Of a stretch of 64,000 nucleotides of DNA, positions 21,498 to 33,053 are shown one piece after another. The stretch lies in the NCBI RefSeq assembly GCF_027409185.1, contig NC_084462.1, positions 20,807,577-20,871,576 on the forward strand. Reading direction: 5' to 3'. Every line of letters starts with the position of its first letter. Within the stretch, counting starts at the first letter, position 1. This DNA is from Cynocephalus volans (taxonomy: Eukaryota; Chordata; Mammalia; Dermoptera; Cynocephalidae). A model generated the notes under the pieces. That model had not been told where the DNA came from. It saw only the letters and a list, made by a program, of their open reading frames with translations, and ran no database searches. Position numbers and translations under genes: made by a program.

Positions 21498-24400
21498 CTA
21501 GGGAATATGGGTGCGATGTCGTCCCCACACCCAGAGCTCCGGATCATAAGCTTGGATCTGCAAAGAGAAAAAGCCCTCTGAAAAGACGAGACTCCCCAGG
21601 AAGACGCCTCCCTCCCCTGGTCCAGCCTCCAGGTCTTTGTAGTCCCCAAATCCCAACTCCAAGTCCCCATGTTCCCGTCTGTCTCCAATCCGGCTTTATC
21701 CCACACCCTCCGCTCAGAATCGCCACAGCCCCACCCACCTGTTCACACTCTTCCCGGGTAACCCTAGCCTTCCAGCCCATGGAACGGAAGAATTGGAATC
21801 TCAGTTTGTGGAACAAGGGACGCTGGGCGCGGTTCCGTCCGTAGAGGAATGAAAAAATGGCCTGTTTAGGGGCCTCGTTGTCCTCCTCCATGTCACTGGC
21901 CAGGTAGCTGGAGAAAGAAATTAGGTTGCTTGTCAGGGGCACAAGCGGGAAGGACCTCCACGTGAGGTCCGCCTCCCAGAAAGGACAGGCCGGCCGTCCT
22001 CAGCACAGGACTCTCATCAGCCCTACGCAGTGTGACAGAGTATGACCCATTCATCAAGAGGCCACTGCTGGATGGAGACCTTCCAAAGGGCGCCTCTCAC
22101 ACCTTGATGATGAAGACAAAAACCCAACTGGAGAACCTGAGGATGTCTCTTGCCATCCTTAGGCAATGCAGTTGACATCGATTTCCCCATTCCCATCCTC
22201 GTCCCCCTTCCATTGAACTTGTTACATGTGCACACACCTGTCTCTCCTGCTATATCGTAAATACCCTGAGGACAGAACGTGACCCTGACTTATTTCTCTC
22301 TTCATCCCTCTCCTACCAAATGGCTAATGTAGGACTTGGTCATGCTGGTGCGTCAGTTCACCAGGTATTTCTTGGATCTCTCTTCCCATCACCTCACATT
22401 CCCTGGCACATAGGATGTGCCTCTTAGGATCTTGTGAATGAATGAATGCTTTATCCTATAGCCAAATGCCACACCGATTACCTCATAGACTCAATATAAC
22501 ATAAACACTTCCAAATTGAAAATAATTGTGGTGAGGCCTTTAAGAGTACATTAACATTTTGACAAGACCCTGCTTTCAGTAGATGTCTATTCTAATGGGA
22601 TTAGGGAAAGGGAAGGGGAAAATAAGAAACTATACTCCAAAGTATCATATCATAATAGAATTAATCAAAGTGCTACTAAGATGAAGAAGTTGGAAGATCA
22701 GGGAAGCCATCAAGAAGGTTTTGGTGTTTGAACGGACTTTAAGGATAAGTAATTTTCTTCAGATATGTGTGTGTGGAAGGCGCCTAGACAGAAAACAATA
22801 TAAAAATTGAGGGAAGGGCATTTGAAAGGAGCAGAGAAACAAAGGAATGAAATATCAAGATGGTAAGCAGGTTCGATTGGAGAGAGATTGCACGGTTAGG
22901 TGAATTCAAGCTGAGAACTGTGGCTTTGATTTGGGAAGTCATTAACCAGTGAAGTCATTGAGGAGGACTGTGAGGCAGTTTTGTGTTTTGGAAGGCAACA
23001 CATGTAAAGCCCACTGGCTTGGAGAGAGACTTGTGAGAAACACCAGCAGGGAGCATTTTACAATAGATCCGTGTTATGCTAGGAGGTTCTGAATTGTGGC
23101 CTCGGCCATGGGAATCCAGAGGGGGAAGACAAAATTAATTTGGTATTGGTATTGGAAAGAGAGAAACAGAGAAATCAGAAATGAGTATTTGCCTGGGGGC
23201 AGGGTTGTGTCAAGGCTTTCTTCCGCTCCTCTGTGGAGAGTTTCATGTTTCCGTTTGCTTTCTTCAGTTTTTTTTTTTTTAAGTGACATTAGGTGGTTAC
23301 TTTTTCACAAAGAACAGCTTAGGAACACTAAACTGTAATCGTACAATTTTCATACACAGAGTAAAACTGTAGAAATAGGTTAAAAAACAGATGAACGGTT
23401 AGCATTCTAGGGCTTGCCAGTTAGCCAACTCGGTAGAGTGCGGCGCTGATAACACCAAGGTCAAGGGTTTGGACCCCCAAACTGGCCAGCTGCTGAAATA
23501 AAAATAGCGTCCCACTTCTCGCTCTCCCACTTCCCTCCCAGGATTATGGATATTAACCTATGGGATGAGGCAAAGTACTCACAGCGCTATGAAGAAATGA
23601 ATCCGTCGGTATTGCCAGGGAAAGAGGCCAGCCCTGCTGAAATAAGCTATGACCATAGACAGGAGATACTGATGGAGAGAAGAATAACAATAGAAGAGGG
23701 GTCAAGCCTGGAAGAGGAAGAACCTCGAGATAAGGGAATGGGAGGCTGGGGCAGGGCTTGCTGTCAGAGAAGAGACCCCAGTGTTGGCTGAGCATCCTTC
23801 CTTGTGGGGGAGCAGAGGGAGTGTCTGAAGTTTCTTTGCAAATCAGAGAAGTCAGGGGAAGGGACGCTGCTGATGCTCCCATGATGGCAGCTCAGATGGG
23901 ATCTTTCTTTTGAGGGAATATGTTTAGGACAGCTGGTGTCAGGAGGGTCTTTGGGAAGCTGGAGCAAATGGGAGTGCCAAATCCATGAGAAGAGATGGGC
24001 CAGGAACTTAAAGGAACAACCTAAGACGCAATACCCAGGGCAAGACCGTGGTCTAGGGCTCAGATCTCCAAGCAGGGGCAGGGGCCACCCATTCATTCTG
24101 CAAGGAACCATGAGGCCCCCCAAGGGAGATGCTGACAAGTCATAAAGGGGCCGGGACCGTGCGAGTGTCATGCTGGAGATGTGTCCAGGGAGAGAGGAGC
24201 AGAACTGTGGGTTAGAAAACCCTCCCCTCCCCCAGGTTATGCACTGGAGCAGGAATGTAATTTGGTGAACAACCTTACCTTGTCAGATACCATCAGATTT
24301 TTGTCCCAGGCTAGGAATCTTTTAACAACACGATCCTCTGTAAAAAGAAGGCATATATGACATTGAGAACAGGAACAGGGTTGTCATGGGAGCCACAGAG

Positions 24401-25802
24401 TCTGGAGGAGAACATGTCTCCCTTGGAGAAGGCTCAGTATCGCCAAGAGTTAGGAGGTTGGGAAGCAAAGAGAGAAGAACGTTCACTGGGTAGGGACAGT
24501 GGCTCCCGTTCTGAGAGCCCCTGAGGAGTGACTGAGTGAGGGGCTGGATATCATTAGAAAGTCTGCATGATTAAGAGCGATGCCCCCTCATCAAACATGA
24601 ACGTTTGAAGTCGTAAACTAATTGCCTTCAGAAGTCATAAACTTATTCCCGTTATTTTCTCGTTAGATAGTCACATCGGGGTGTGAACATGACCTTGTTA
24701 TCCCCTTCCACAGATGAAGACATTTAGATTCAGAAAAGTCAGCAAGAACTAATAAGTTTTGGAGGGTACAGTCGACACCAGGCTTTCTTATCCCGAGTGC
24801 AGCCTTTTTTCATGGCTAGCCTAATCCTATCATCTTCTAAGTGTCCCTGATGAGTGGCCAATACCGAGTCCTCCGGGGATGGAGAGCTCGCCAACTAGCA
24901 GGGCATTCTTTTCCATTGGAAAAGTGTCATTAATTGGATGTTTCTTCTCTTTTCAAAAGAATTGGATTGGAGGGTTCTATCTGGGGTCTCTTCCTACCAA
25001 GTAGCTTGGTGAAGACCTCGTGGTGCTCAGGGAGCACTGATGACACCCGCTGTCTCTTCAGCTTCATCTTGAGCCCACACAGCGTCTCCACGACCCAGGC
25101 GCCGTCTTCGTCGGGCACTAGCTCCTCCTCTGTCTCCTCCTCGAAAGCCACTGACCATTCCCTCTTCCTCTTCTGGCCAGGGGACGGAGGCACGGGGCTG
25201 GGATCTACCCAAGGGGCTGAAAAAAGAAACCAGGCTCCAGTGTAAAGCTTCTGTCTTTGGAATCCAGCCACTGGTCATCTAACCCCCGCCCCCTGACAAA
25301 AAACACCCCAAGCCTCTGCTCCATCTTCTTGAGGCCTCAAAACTGTTGGCTTTCTCCAAAGCCATCTTTCCATCTTTCTCCCTTGTTGCTCTTATCTGTC
25401 CCCACTCACCTTGCCATGGATCCATCTCCCTGTCCTCCAAACTCTTCCTCATCCAAGATAATTACTTCCACGGGGATTAAGCAGGGAAACCTCTGCTTGA
25501 GGCCCCTCTTCCCTTTTCTCAGTTTTCCTTGCAGGTGGACATTCTTTTCCACATCTCCTGTACTCTCATTCTCCATCCCTGGCTTGCTGAGACCCTCCTT
25601 TCTTTCCCACACACCCTACTCAGGTACTCCTTCCTGACTTCTGTACCCCTTCCTCCTTACTCGTCAGTTCTCTCAAATATTTTCTCCCTCCATTCACCTC
25701 ACCTGAAGGTCCTGGGATTTCTTCATCCACCACCACATCCAGGGGATACCCCGAGGAGCTAGGCTCCTCCTCAGGCTGGGAACACGGTTCACAACTGGCC
25801 AT
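21498..25802 (-). CDS. SPDYE: Speedy/RINGO E-like cell cycle regulator, complete (gene copy 2)
   Basis: The coding exons on the minus strand are 25703-25802, 24998-25216, 24279-24337, 23583-23668, 21739-21907 and 21498-21557. Every junction is GT/AG and the phases join into 230 residues ending in TAG. Residues 1-33 carry [12 protein letters not shown]. Residues 34-106 carry GQKRKREW, an acidic run and [18 protein letters not shown]. The RINGO core follows: [17 protein letters not shown] (exon 3), [20 protein letters not shown] (exon 4), [15 protein letters not shown] (exon 5) and [15 protein letters not shown] (exon 6). Speedy/RINGO proteins bind and activate CDK1/CDK2 without a cyclin; a role for this copy is inferred from the family. 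The basic [19 protein letters not shown] segment is present once, whereas some human SPDYE proteins repeat it. Exon 6 continues past the stop to 21453, where a GTACGT donor implies a 3' UTR exon. It encodes the same protein as copy 3. Confidence 0.88.
21908..24278. other. SPDYE introns 3 and 4 around exon 4
   Basis: Intronic sequence of gene copy 2: intron 4 is 21908-23582 and intron 3 is 23669-24278. Apart from exon 4 and the SINE I see no element; a T run lies at 23268-23280. In gene copy 3 the same introns are 46950-48624 and 48711-49320. Intron 2 (24338-24997) and intron 1 (25217-25702) likewise hold nothing recognised. Confidence 0.6.
23410..23505 (+). mobile_element. tRNA-Ile-like SINE, monomer, in SPDYE intron 4
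   Basis: GGCTTGCCAGTTAGCCAACT, then CGGTAGAGTGCGGCGCTGAT, AACACCAAGGTCAAGG and GGTTTGGACCC reproduce a tRNA-like A box, anticodon arm region and B box, with an A-rich tail after CAGCTGCTG. It is antisense to the gene and ends 78 bases from the exon 4 donor. Confidence 0.78.
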
Positions 25803-26923
25803 GATTGCTCCCAAACTCTTCCTTCCCTTCCACGGAACCTAGACCCTAATCCGTCCAAACCGTTCTTCTGGATCCTGGTTAAAGCTAAGTCTGTTACGTC
25901 TTCTCCAAGCCGGGGAGAAGTCCGGAGTGGAGAAAGAAGATGCTGTTGTTCACCTGTGCTGCCAAGCACCCACGGAGTTTGGTCCATCCAGTCAGGAAGT
26001 TGGAAGCCTTTGATGTCATCAGTCATTCCAACCTGGCAACCAGTTTGAAGGAAAACATGTAACTGCCAGTCTGATGTGCACTTGTCCTGGAGATTGGGGT
26101 AAATGGTACCTCCTGCCACTGACCCAACGTCTGGCCATTTTCCAAAACTATCCTCAGGGTCTCCAGATCCCACTTTCCCTTCTCCCCCGCAGATGACCTG
26201 TTCTCTCCACTCTAAACGTGAAACATGTTGGACTTCCCTCCCCTCTGTGCACTCCCATTTCAGAGCCCAGTCTGGTGGCGTGGCAAGAAAATTTAGGGTA
26301 AGCAGAAATGGTAAGACCTTACCAGAGTGAGACAAGTATGTGCAAAAGATCCCAGGTAAACTGAATCGAATGAAACACTCAGATCAACACACTCAGTTTG
26401 GTAAAGCTATTCTGTTGAGTGTTGACTGACATTCACTGTGTTCACGATTCTGTACTGGGGGAACACACGTCCTCTGCCATCAGGCATCTTTGAGTCCAAC
26501 AGACATTTAAATGACCTAAAAACATAGAAAACAATATGTGTCATCACACACCCTTCAAATGGTGTCTACAATTTCAGAGAGAGTATGGATTGCCTAAAGC
26601 CTACTCTTCAACTCCAATTAAGACACTCTAGTCTACATATCAAATTTTGGAGCATCCGAATCACTCTTGACCCAGAAATTTCACTACCGCTCAAGTACCC
26701 TATGAATAAAATAATATGTGAACAAGAAGACGAAATGGAAAAGTCTATGATATTTTCTGTGAATGTGGGACGCTCATGGGAGTACAAATGCAGAAAAGAA
26801 TGTAACCTTCTCAATGTCACATGGTGCCAGGGGAAACCTTCTCCACTTCTTAACTCATGCCTCTCCTCTTCACCCGGGCATCTGAGTCTTGTTTTTTTTT
26901 TTTTTTTCCTTTGTTTTTTTCCT

Positions 26924-27409
26924 TTTTTTAATGTGGCAAAATATACGTAATAGAAAATTTACCATTTAAAGCATTTTTAAGTGCACAGTTCAAGACAGTA
27001 AGTACGTTCACTTGCTGTGCAACCGTCACCACCATCCATCTCCAGAACTTTTGCATCGTCCCAAACAAAAGCTCTGCACCCAGTCAATGCTGCCTCCCTA
27101 TTCTCCCTCGCCCCAGCCCCTGGCAACCACCACTCTACTTTCTGTCTCTATAAATTTGACTCCTCTAGGTACCCTGTATACCTCACATGCTGTGGAGTCA
27201 TACAGTATTCATCCTTTTGTGGCTGGCTCATTTCACTCAGCGTAATGTCCTCAAGCTTCTACCATGCTGTAAGATGTGTCAAAATTCTTTCTTTTTTAAG
27301 GCTGAATAATAGTCCAATTGTATGTATACGTCACATTTTGGTTATCCATTCATCCTTCATGGACATTGGGGTTGTTTCCACACATTGGCTCTAAGTCTTG
27401 CTTTTGATC
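26924..27409 (-). mobile_element. Old L1 3' end fragment, copy 2
   Basis: This is the duplicate of the inverted L1M-type fragment at 1845, with the same ends and the same landmarks. It was present before the tandem duplication. Confidence 0.75.
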
Positions 27410-27509
27410 CATTGTTAGAACTTATTGATGAGAAGCACATGTATTATTCAGGCTATGGCTAAAGTTTTATTTCCTATTTTGACACCTTCAATATTTCTTT
27501 ATTTGAAAA

Positions 27510-27645
27510 AGGTGACCGGTAAGGTGATCTTAACCTTTGACTTGGTGTTGTCAGCACCATGCTCTCCCAAGTGAGCTAACCGGCCATGCCTACGTAGGGA
27601 TCCGAACCCATGGCTTTGGTGTTTACAGCACCACACTCTCCCAAG
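27510..27645 (-). mobile_element. tRNA-Ile-like SINE dimer, copy 2
   Basis: Same inverted dimeric tRNA-like SINE as at 2431, carried along by the duplication. Confidence 0.7.
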
Positions 27646-28051
27646 TTTCTCTTTCTACCAATTTAGTGTTTTGCTTTGGTTTTGGTTTATTTTTAGCTGA
27701 ATTATTCCCTACTGGTAGTGTCAATGTTTGGGAATTTGGCTTGACAATCTGACCACTTGGTTATCTCTTTAAAAGGATTAATGTTTCCAGATATCTAATC
27801 TCTATTAGATATTAGGGTGAGACAGCAGTCTTATTTGTGAGTCTTTTCTGTTTGTCTGTCTACTTTGAGCTCAAATCAAAAAGAATCTGATTCCCACTGT
27901 GAAAACAGCTCTTTGATATCTGAATTGGTGAGTTTTTGAGTTTCTATATTTACTCTTGATTTATATCTAAAATTTTAGAGTTGAGGTTATATGCTCTATT
28001 TTTCTGTATGTCTATGTGTAATTCAGAAAGGTCCCTACTTCTGTGTGCATG

Positions 28052-28277
28052 TGATAGAGTTTGGATGTGTTGTCCCCCCAAAGTTCATGTCAAAATCTGA
28101 TCCCCAGCTCGGCAATGTTAGGAGCGGTTTGGGTTATGGGGGCATATCCCTCAGGAATAGATTAATGCCCTGGGTGGGGGTAGTGAGTCAGTTCTTTCTG
28201 TATTAGTGCCAACGAGAACTGGTTGTTGTATTAGTCCCCACAAGAGCTGGGAGGCACTGGAACCTCGCCCACCCCCG

Positions 28278-28322
<45 letters not shown>

Positions 28323-28522
28323 CCTCTCCCTCTCGCTTCTGCTCACCATGTGATCTAATTTTACTTGCCAGCTGCCTGCAGTTTTCCACCATGAGTAGAA
28401 ACAGCCTGAGGCTCACACAGATGCAGCTGTCCCAGAATCGTGAGCCAAATAAACCTCTTTTCTTTATAAATTACCCAGTTTCAGGTGTTGTGTTATAGCA
28501 GCACAAAAATGGACTGATACAG
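28052..28522 (+). mobile_element. MaLR-type LTR, copy 2
   Basis: Duplicate of the LTR at 2973, slightly shorter because the internal CT run is shorter and interrupted by one extra C. Confidence 0.75.
28278..28337. repeat. CT/TC microsatellite, copy 2
   Basis: Counterpart of the run at 3199, shorter overall and broken by a CC near 28285. Confidence 0.9.
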
Positions 28523-28568
28523 GGTGTATAATGTTTTCCTACGTCTGAAAGGTTTAAAGTAGATTATT

Positions 28569-29386
28569 GTTTCATAAATTTAAGGGCTCTCTGTTCGCCT
28601 CCCCTAGAGGAGAGTTAGTGTTGCTTGCTGCACCTATTTTTGGCACCAACAAGGGAGGGAGATTGAGACCACAAGGGGCAGACTTATGCGAATCCAGTAG
28701 CTGGCATTCTCAGTAAAAGGAATTTATACCAGCCTGTGTGACCACAGTGACGGAGCATGTTGAGTGGAAGGGGTTTCTCTTTTGAATGACATTCCGCTAG
28801 AGGTGCTATAGAACACAGAATATTCTTGACTATGTCTGGTGCGTGTGACAGGATTTGACTAATAAACGTGCCCTAAAAGGAGACCAACTGAGCATGTGCA
28901 AGATTGTGTTACATACCAGAAGACCATCCCCTTAGTTGAATATTCCTTAGGTAGCATGAGTACGTATTAGATCGAGTAGAAAAGCTGAGTCCCGGCAGAA
29001 GGTGGGGCTCTTGCTCACTCTCTCTAGGGCCAGCTAGTGCTCTGGCTGTGGAGTATGTATTTCTTTGTTTTTGTATCAAACTTAGTTTCCGCAAGAGGCT
29101 GCTCACTCTCTTGAGCCAGCCTGCACTCTGTACTGAACTTTACATGTATATCTCTTACTTTGGTGTTAAACTTTTGTGTTAAACTGGGCCCTGCTCAGTC
29201 TCTGGAGCTAGGCTGCACTTTCTGTGTGAAGTGTGTATCTCTTATTCCTTCCATTAAACCTGTTTTCATCTTCTACTGTGACTCTGCTCTTAAATTCTGT
29301 CCTGTGCTGGAGTCAAGAAAGTGGTAAGAGAGCAGGATGATTTGAGGCTGACAGTCAGGCCTCACCAGACCCTTTTCTGCGGCATC
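28569..29386 (+). mobile_element. Retroviral LTR A, copy 2
   Basis: Duplicate of LTR A. It carries several changes not seen in copies 1 or 3 (for example GAACACAG, ACTATGTC and AAGATTGTG), part of the mosaic pattern between units. Confidence 0.6.
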
Positions 29387-30227
29387 AGGGATAGAAGGCA
29401 GTCTGTAACCTGAAAAAGGGCCCTCACCAGAAATGGACCATGCTAGGACCCTGATTTTGGACTTTCAGCCTCCAGAACTGTGAGAAATAGACGTTTGTTG
29501 TTTAAGCCTCCTCGTCTATGGTCATTTGTTCTAGCAGCCCGATCTGACTAAAACAACATAATTTAGGTAAATCTTTGTCAAATAAGCCTAGTTCAATATT
29601 TTTTGGTTTAATAAAAACAGCTATGTCTTGTCTGAGGTATGAGCGTTAGGCATAAATTTTTTATTGTACTTATGAATGTTCTTCCTAAACTTTATAGGTT
29701 TCCCAATCAAATAAGCTAACATTACTTCTACTTAATGTTTAAGGTTATGACAAATGCAAATTTGTGTTTCACCAAATTTAATTATTATTCAGACAAACTT
29801 TATTTCAGCGGTAACTGTGTTTTGTAGTATGTCACCTTGATGATAAATTCCGACATCTTTTGTTGACTTAAACCCTTGGACTGATATTAAATTGAGTTCA
29901 TTCATAGAGAGTCATTGGATACCTAGGTCATTTATAAGTAAGAATCCTGAAACATTGACTACTAAGCATAATCTTAAGTTTATACGCTCCTGCTTTTTGT
30001 TTGTTACAGAGAGGCTATATCTTGGGGTCTTCTGATGAATGCGTTCATTTTTACCACTTTGATAAGTTGCGTAAGGAATGTTCGTAGCTATGTCAAGTTG
30101 TGTTGCATGTATTCATGAGCTCTACTAGTCTGCTAAAATACTGATATGGGATAGTATGTTCTCAGTTCTTTACACTCCAGCTTTCTTTGTGGAATGGAAG
30201 TAAGTTTGGTTAAAAGTTATAATTAGT

Positions 30228-30652
30228 GTAGTGGATTCAATTATGTCCCCCTCAAAACTCCCTGAAACTTGAATTGTGTCCCCCATGTTTTGTGTATTAG
30301 AAACTTAGGCCCCACTGTGACTTTTGAGAGGGTGGGAAATCCTATTACGGTAATTGGAAGGTGGAGCCTCAAAGAGGCGATTGGATTCTAGGACTGTGCA
30401 GTAGTGAATGGATTAAAAATGGTGGTCAGGGGCATGGTTCTGTGGGCTTTAAAAGAAGAGAGAGTCTTTCCCTCTCTTTGCTCTCTCTGCTTCCACCATC
30501 TTGCAATGTGAGACCCCTTGGTGACTGTTGCCACCACCAGATGGACTTTGGACTTCCCAGCCTGAGAAACTGTAAGCAATAAATTTCATTTTCTTTATAA
30601 ATCACCCACTTTCAGGTATTTTGTTATAAGTAACATAAACGGACTAATACAG
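30228..30652 (+). mobile_element. MaLR-like LTR, copy 2
   Basis: Duplicate of the LTR at 5152. Its 5' 90 bases hold several changes not shared by copies 1 and 3. Confidence 0.75.
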
Positions 30653-31772
30653 TTAGTATACATGAATGGAACTCCAGAGAGGGACAACTTTGTAGGCAAG
30701 GTAATAGGCTGTGTCTTTGTTAGTGGGGAAAAAAAAGAAAATAGTTTTATGCTAAAGTAAAAAGACTTCTTGTAGAAGTCCAGAAAGGATAGTGGAGGAT
30801 AAAAGCTGAATGAATATAGAAAGTTGTAAGAAATGAGTGGAAAGAGAATGTTGTGTGCCTTGGCCAAAGGTGGCTCCCTTTTCATAACTTTATTTATAAG
30901 ATTTTCAAAAAGAGCTTATGGTTCTGTTAATATCAAATATTATCTTGGTGCTAAACTGGAATTTGGTTTTCTCTCTGTTAAAAACGATGATTATTTTTGT
31001 GAAGTGTTGATTTGCTCTTAATGAGGTTGTAAAAATTATTCTTTACATTCTGTGTATTCAGCCCAAACAGCAGAGATTCTGTATCTCACCAGAAATAACT
31101 TTCTATACTTTGTTCTCACCTTACCATGCCTGAGATTGTTTTCTCTTCTTTTCTTTTATTTCCTTTTTCTTTTCTTTCATTCTTTTTCTTTCGGCCAGGA
31201 AGAGGGATTTATTCTGGCTGAAAGAACGTGTGAGCAGAATAGCCATGTCAGCCTGCCTCCCTGAGTGGCTAAAGTTTAGGGTTTTTAAAGGGAAAAAAAG
31301 AATGCGGGTATGTGCAGGTGGTAGTGGGGACGGTGGGTGGGAATCACAGGGTTTACAGGTGGCATGAGTCAGACATCAGGATTCCATGATGAAAAGGCTT
31401 CTTGGCGTCATGGGGTGTGTGGCCGATGGTCTGCTGAGCCTCAAGTCCCTGTTGTTATGTTGAGGCTGGAGGCATTATTTCAGTTTGAAGGTTGGGAAGT
31501 CCAAGTCCAGGGAACACGGTTGGTGAGCACCTTCTTGGGGAGTCGTGACTCTTCACAGCAATGCAGGGTGTCACATGGTGGGTGGCTTGAGAGGGAGGGG
31601 GGAGAGCGAGAGGGAATCTCTTTAAAATAAAACCAACTAAGGTTCCACATTTGTGCGAAAGTGGAGGTTATCTACAATTGTGTTCCTTTTTGTATGTTTA
31701 TTTATAATACCATATTGTCATTTTTAATTAATAAGTACCCAATAAAATCTCAGACATTCGTGATCCTGATAA

Positions 31773-32544
31773 AGGAGGTGCCATTTCCCTGGGCTTGGAT
31801 TTCAGGACATGCATGCCTCTGGGTCTCCAGCCACTCCCTGAGGTCTCAAGCCCCCTGCTCTGAGCTCTCTCCTAGGGGGACGTTACTGTTGCCAGTTAGA
31901 CCTATTTTCAGAACCAACAGGGGAAAATGACACCAGGAGGGGCTGGCTTATGCAAATCCAGTGGCTGGGCATGCTCAATAGAGAGCACAGAGCATTCTCA
32001 AATACACCCGGTGCATGTGATAGGGTCTGACCAATGAACATGCTCCAGGAAGAGACAGACTGAGCATGTGCAAGACTAAATGTTAAGTGCCTGGGAGCCA
32101 GCCCCACAACTGAATGTTTGTTACTTAGAGAAAGTATAAAAGCTGAATCCCAGCCAAAGGCAGGGTTGTTGCTCACTATCCCAGAGGTGGCTTGCGTCTC
32201 CCTGGGTGAGGTGCGTGTACTTTACCTTGTACGGAACTGACTTTCAGCAGGTGGCTGCTCATTCTATTGAGCCAGCTGCACTTTGTACTGAACTTCAGGT
32301 ATGTTTTTCTCGATGTCTGTACTGAACTTTTGTGTTAAAGTTGGTGTGGGGCCTGCTCCGTCTCTGGAGGATTCCGCACTCTCTGTGCAATCTGTACTTC
32401 TTATCTGTCATCTAAAACTTGTTCTCACTGTCTGTTGTGACTCTGCCCTTGAATTTTTTCCTGTGGCTGAGTCAAGAACCTGGTAAGAGGACTGGGTGGA
32501 TTGAGGCCAACTATTGGGGCCCCCAGACCCTACCTCCGCCATCA
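31773..32544 (+). mobile_element. Retroviral LTR B, copy 2
   Basis: Duplicate of LTR B with TATAAA near 32135. The 3' end CCATCA is at 32544. Confidence 0.65.
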
Positions 32545-33053
32545 GTCCTATCTTAAGTATTCAGATCTCCTGACGACATTTGATTTTTCCATCCCCAAGT
32601 TCAATCCTAAGTGTAAGATGAAATACAATAAAATAAAACTTTCAGTGTATCTTTTGTACCGAAGTGTCTTTGAAATTTCCTAGGGGGCCTGAGGAAAATG
32701 ACAGAATTTGTTTTTTCACCTTATAAAAAGAGAAGTGTTAGAAATAATTAAGTTTATTTGATGAATGAGTTGCATGGGAAGTTGAGGACTCCCAAACCAT
32801 GTGTTCCCACAAGCAAGGCTAAGTTGCCTTGTATATCCTAGCTTTGGAGTTTACATGGATAACTGGGCCACTTCCAGGACTAGTGGGCCTGTAGAAAATC
32901 CCATTCCTCCCACTGTAGGAAGCCCCAGGCCTCCTGACAGAGGGAGGAACTCAGAGCCTTGTCCTTATACTTATACCCTAGCCCGTTGAGGCTCGACACC
33001 ATAGCAAACATACCAATTTTCTTCCAATCCAGAATCCCAGCCAGATTTTTTTT

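Larger units (their letters stand above)
1..25083. repeat. Tandem segmental duplication, copy 1 (about 25 kb unit)
   Basis: The first bases of the window recur at 25084 and again at 50126, and the sequence after each point can be followed base by base through the next unit. In the first 1.25 kb I counted about five substitutions, one 2-bp deletion (near 311) and one 1-bp deletion (near 1380) between copies 1 and 2, so identity there is above 99 percent. The unit holds one SPDYE gene plus the same ordered set of L1, LTR and SINE insertions. The chosen start is only the window edge, because the true duplication breakpoints are not visible. Confidence 0.97.

Noticed and set aside
23410-23505. 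Possible genuine tRNA-Ile gene
   Set aside because: The arms do not pair well enough for a functional tRNA and an A-rich tail follows, as in a SINE.
23546-23791. 81-codon plus-strand open frame (and 48588-48833)
   Set aside because: It is the antisense shadow of SPDYE exon 4, which has clear splice sites and family sequence on the minus strand.
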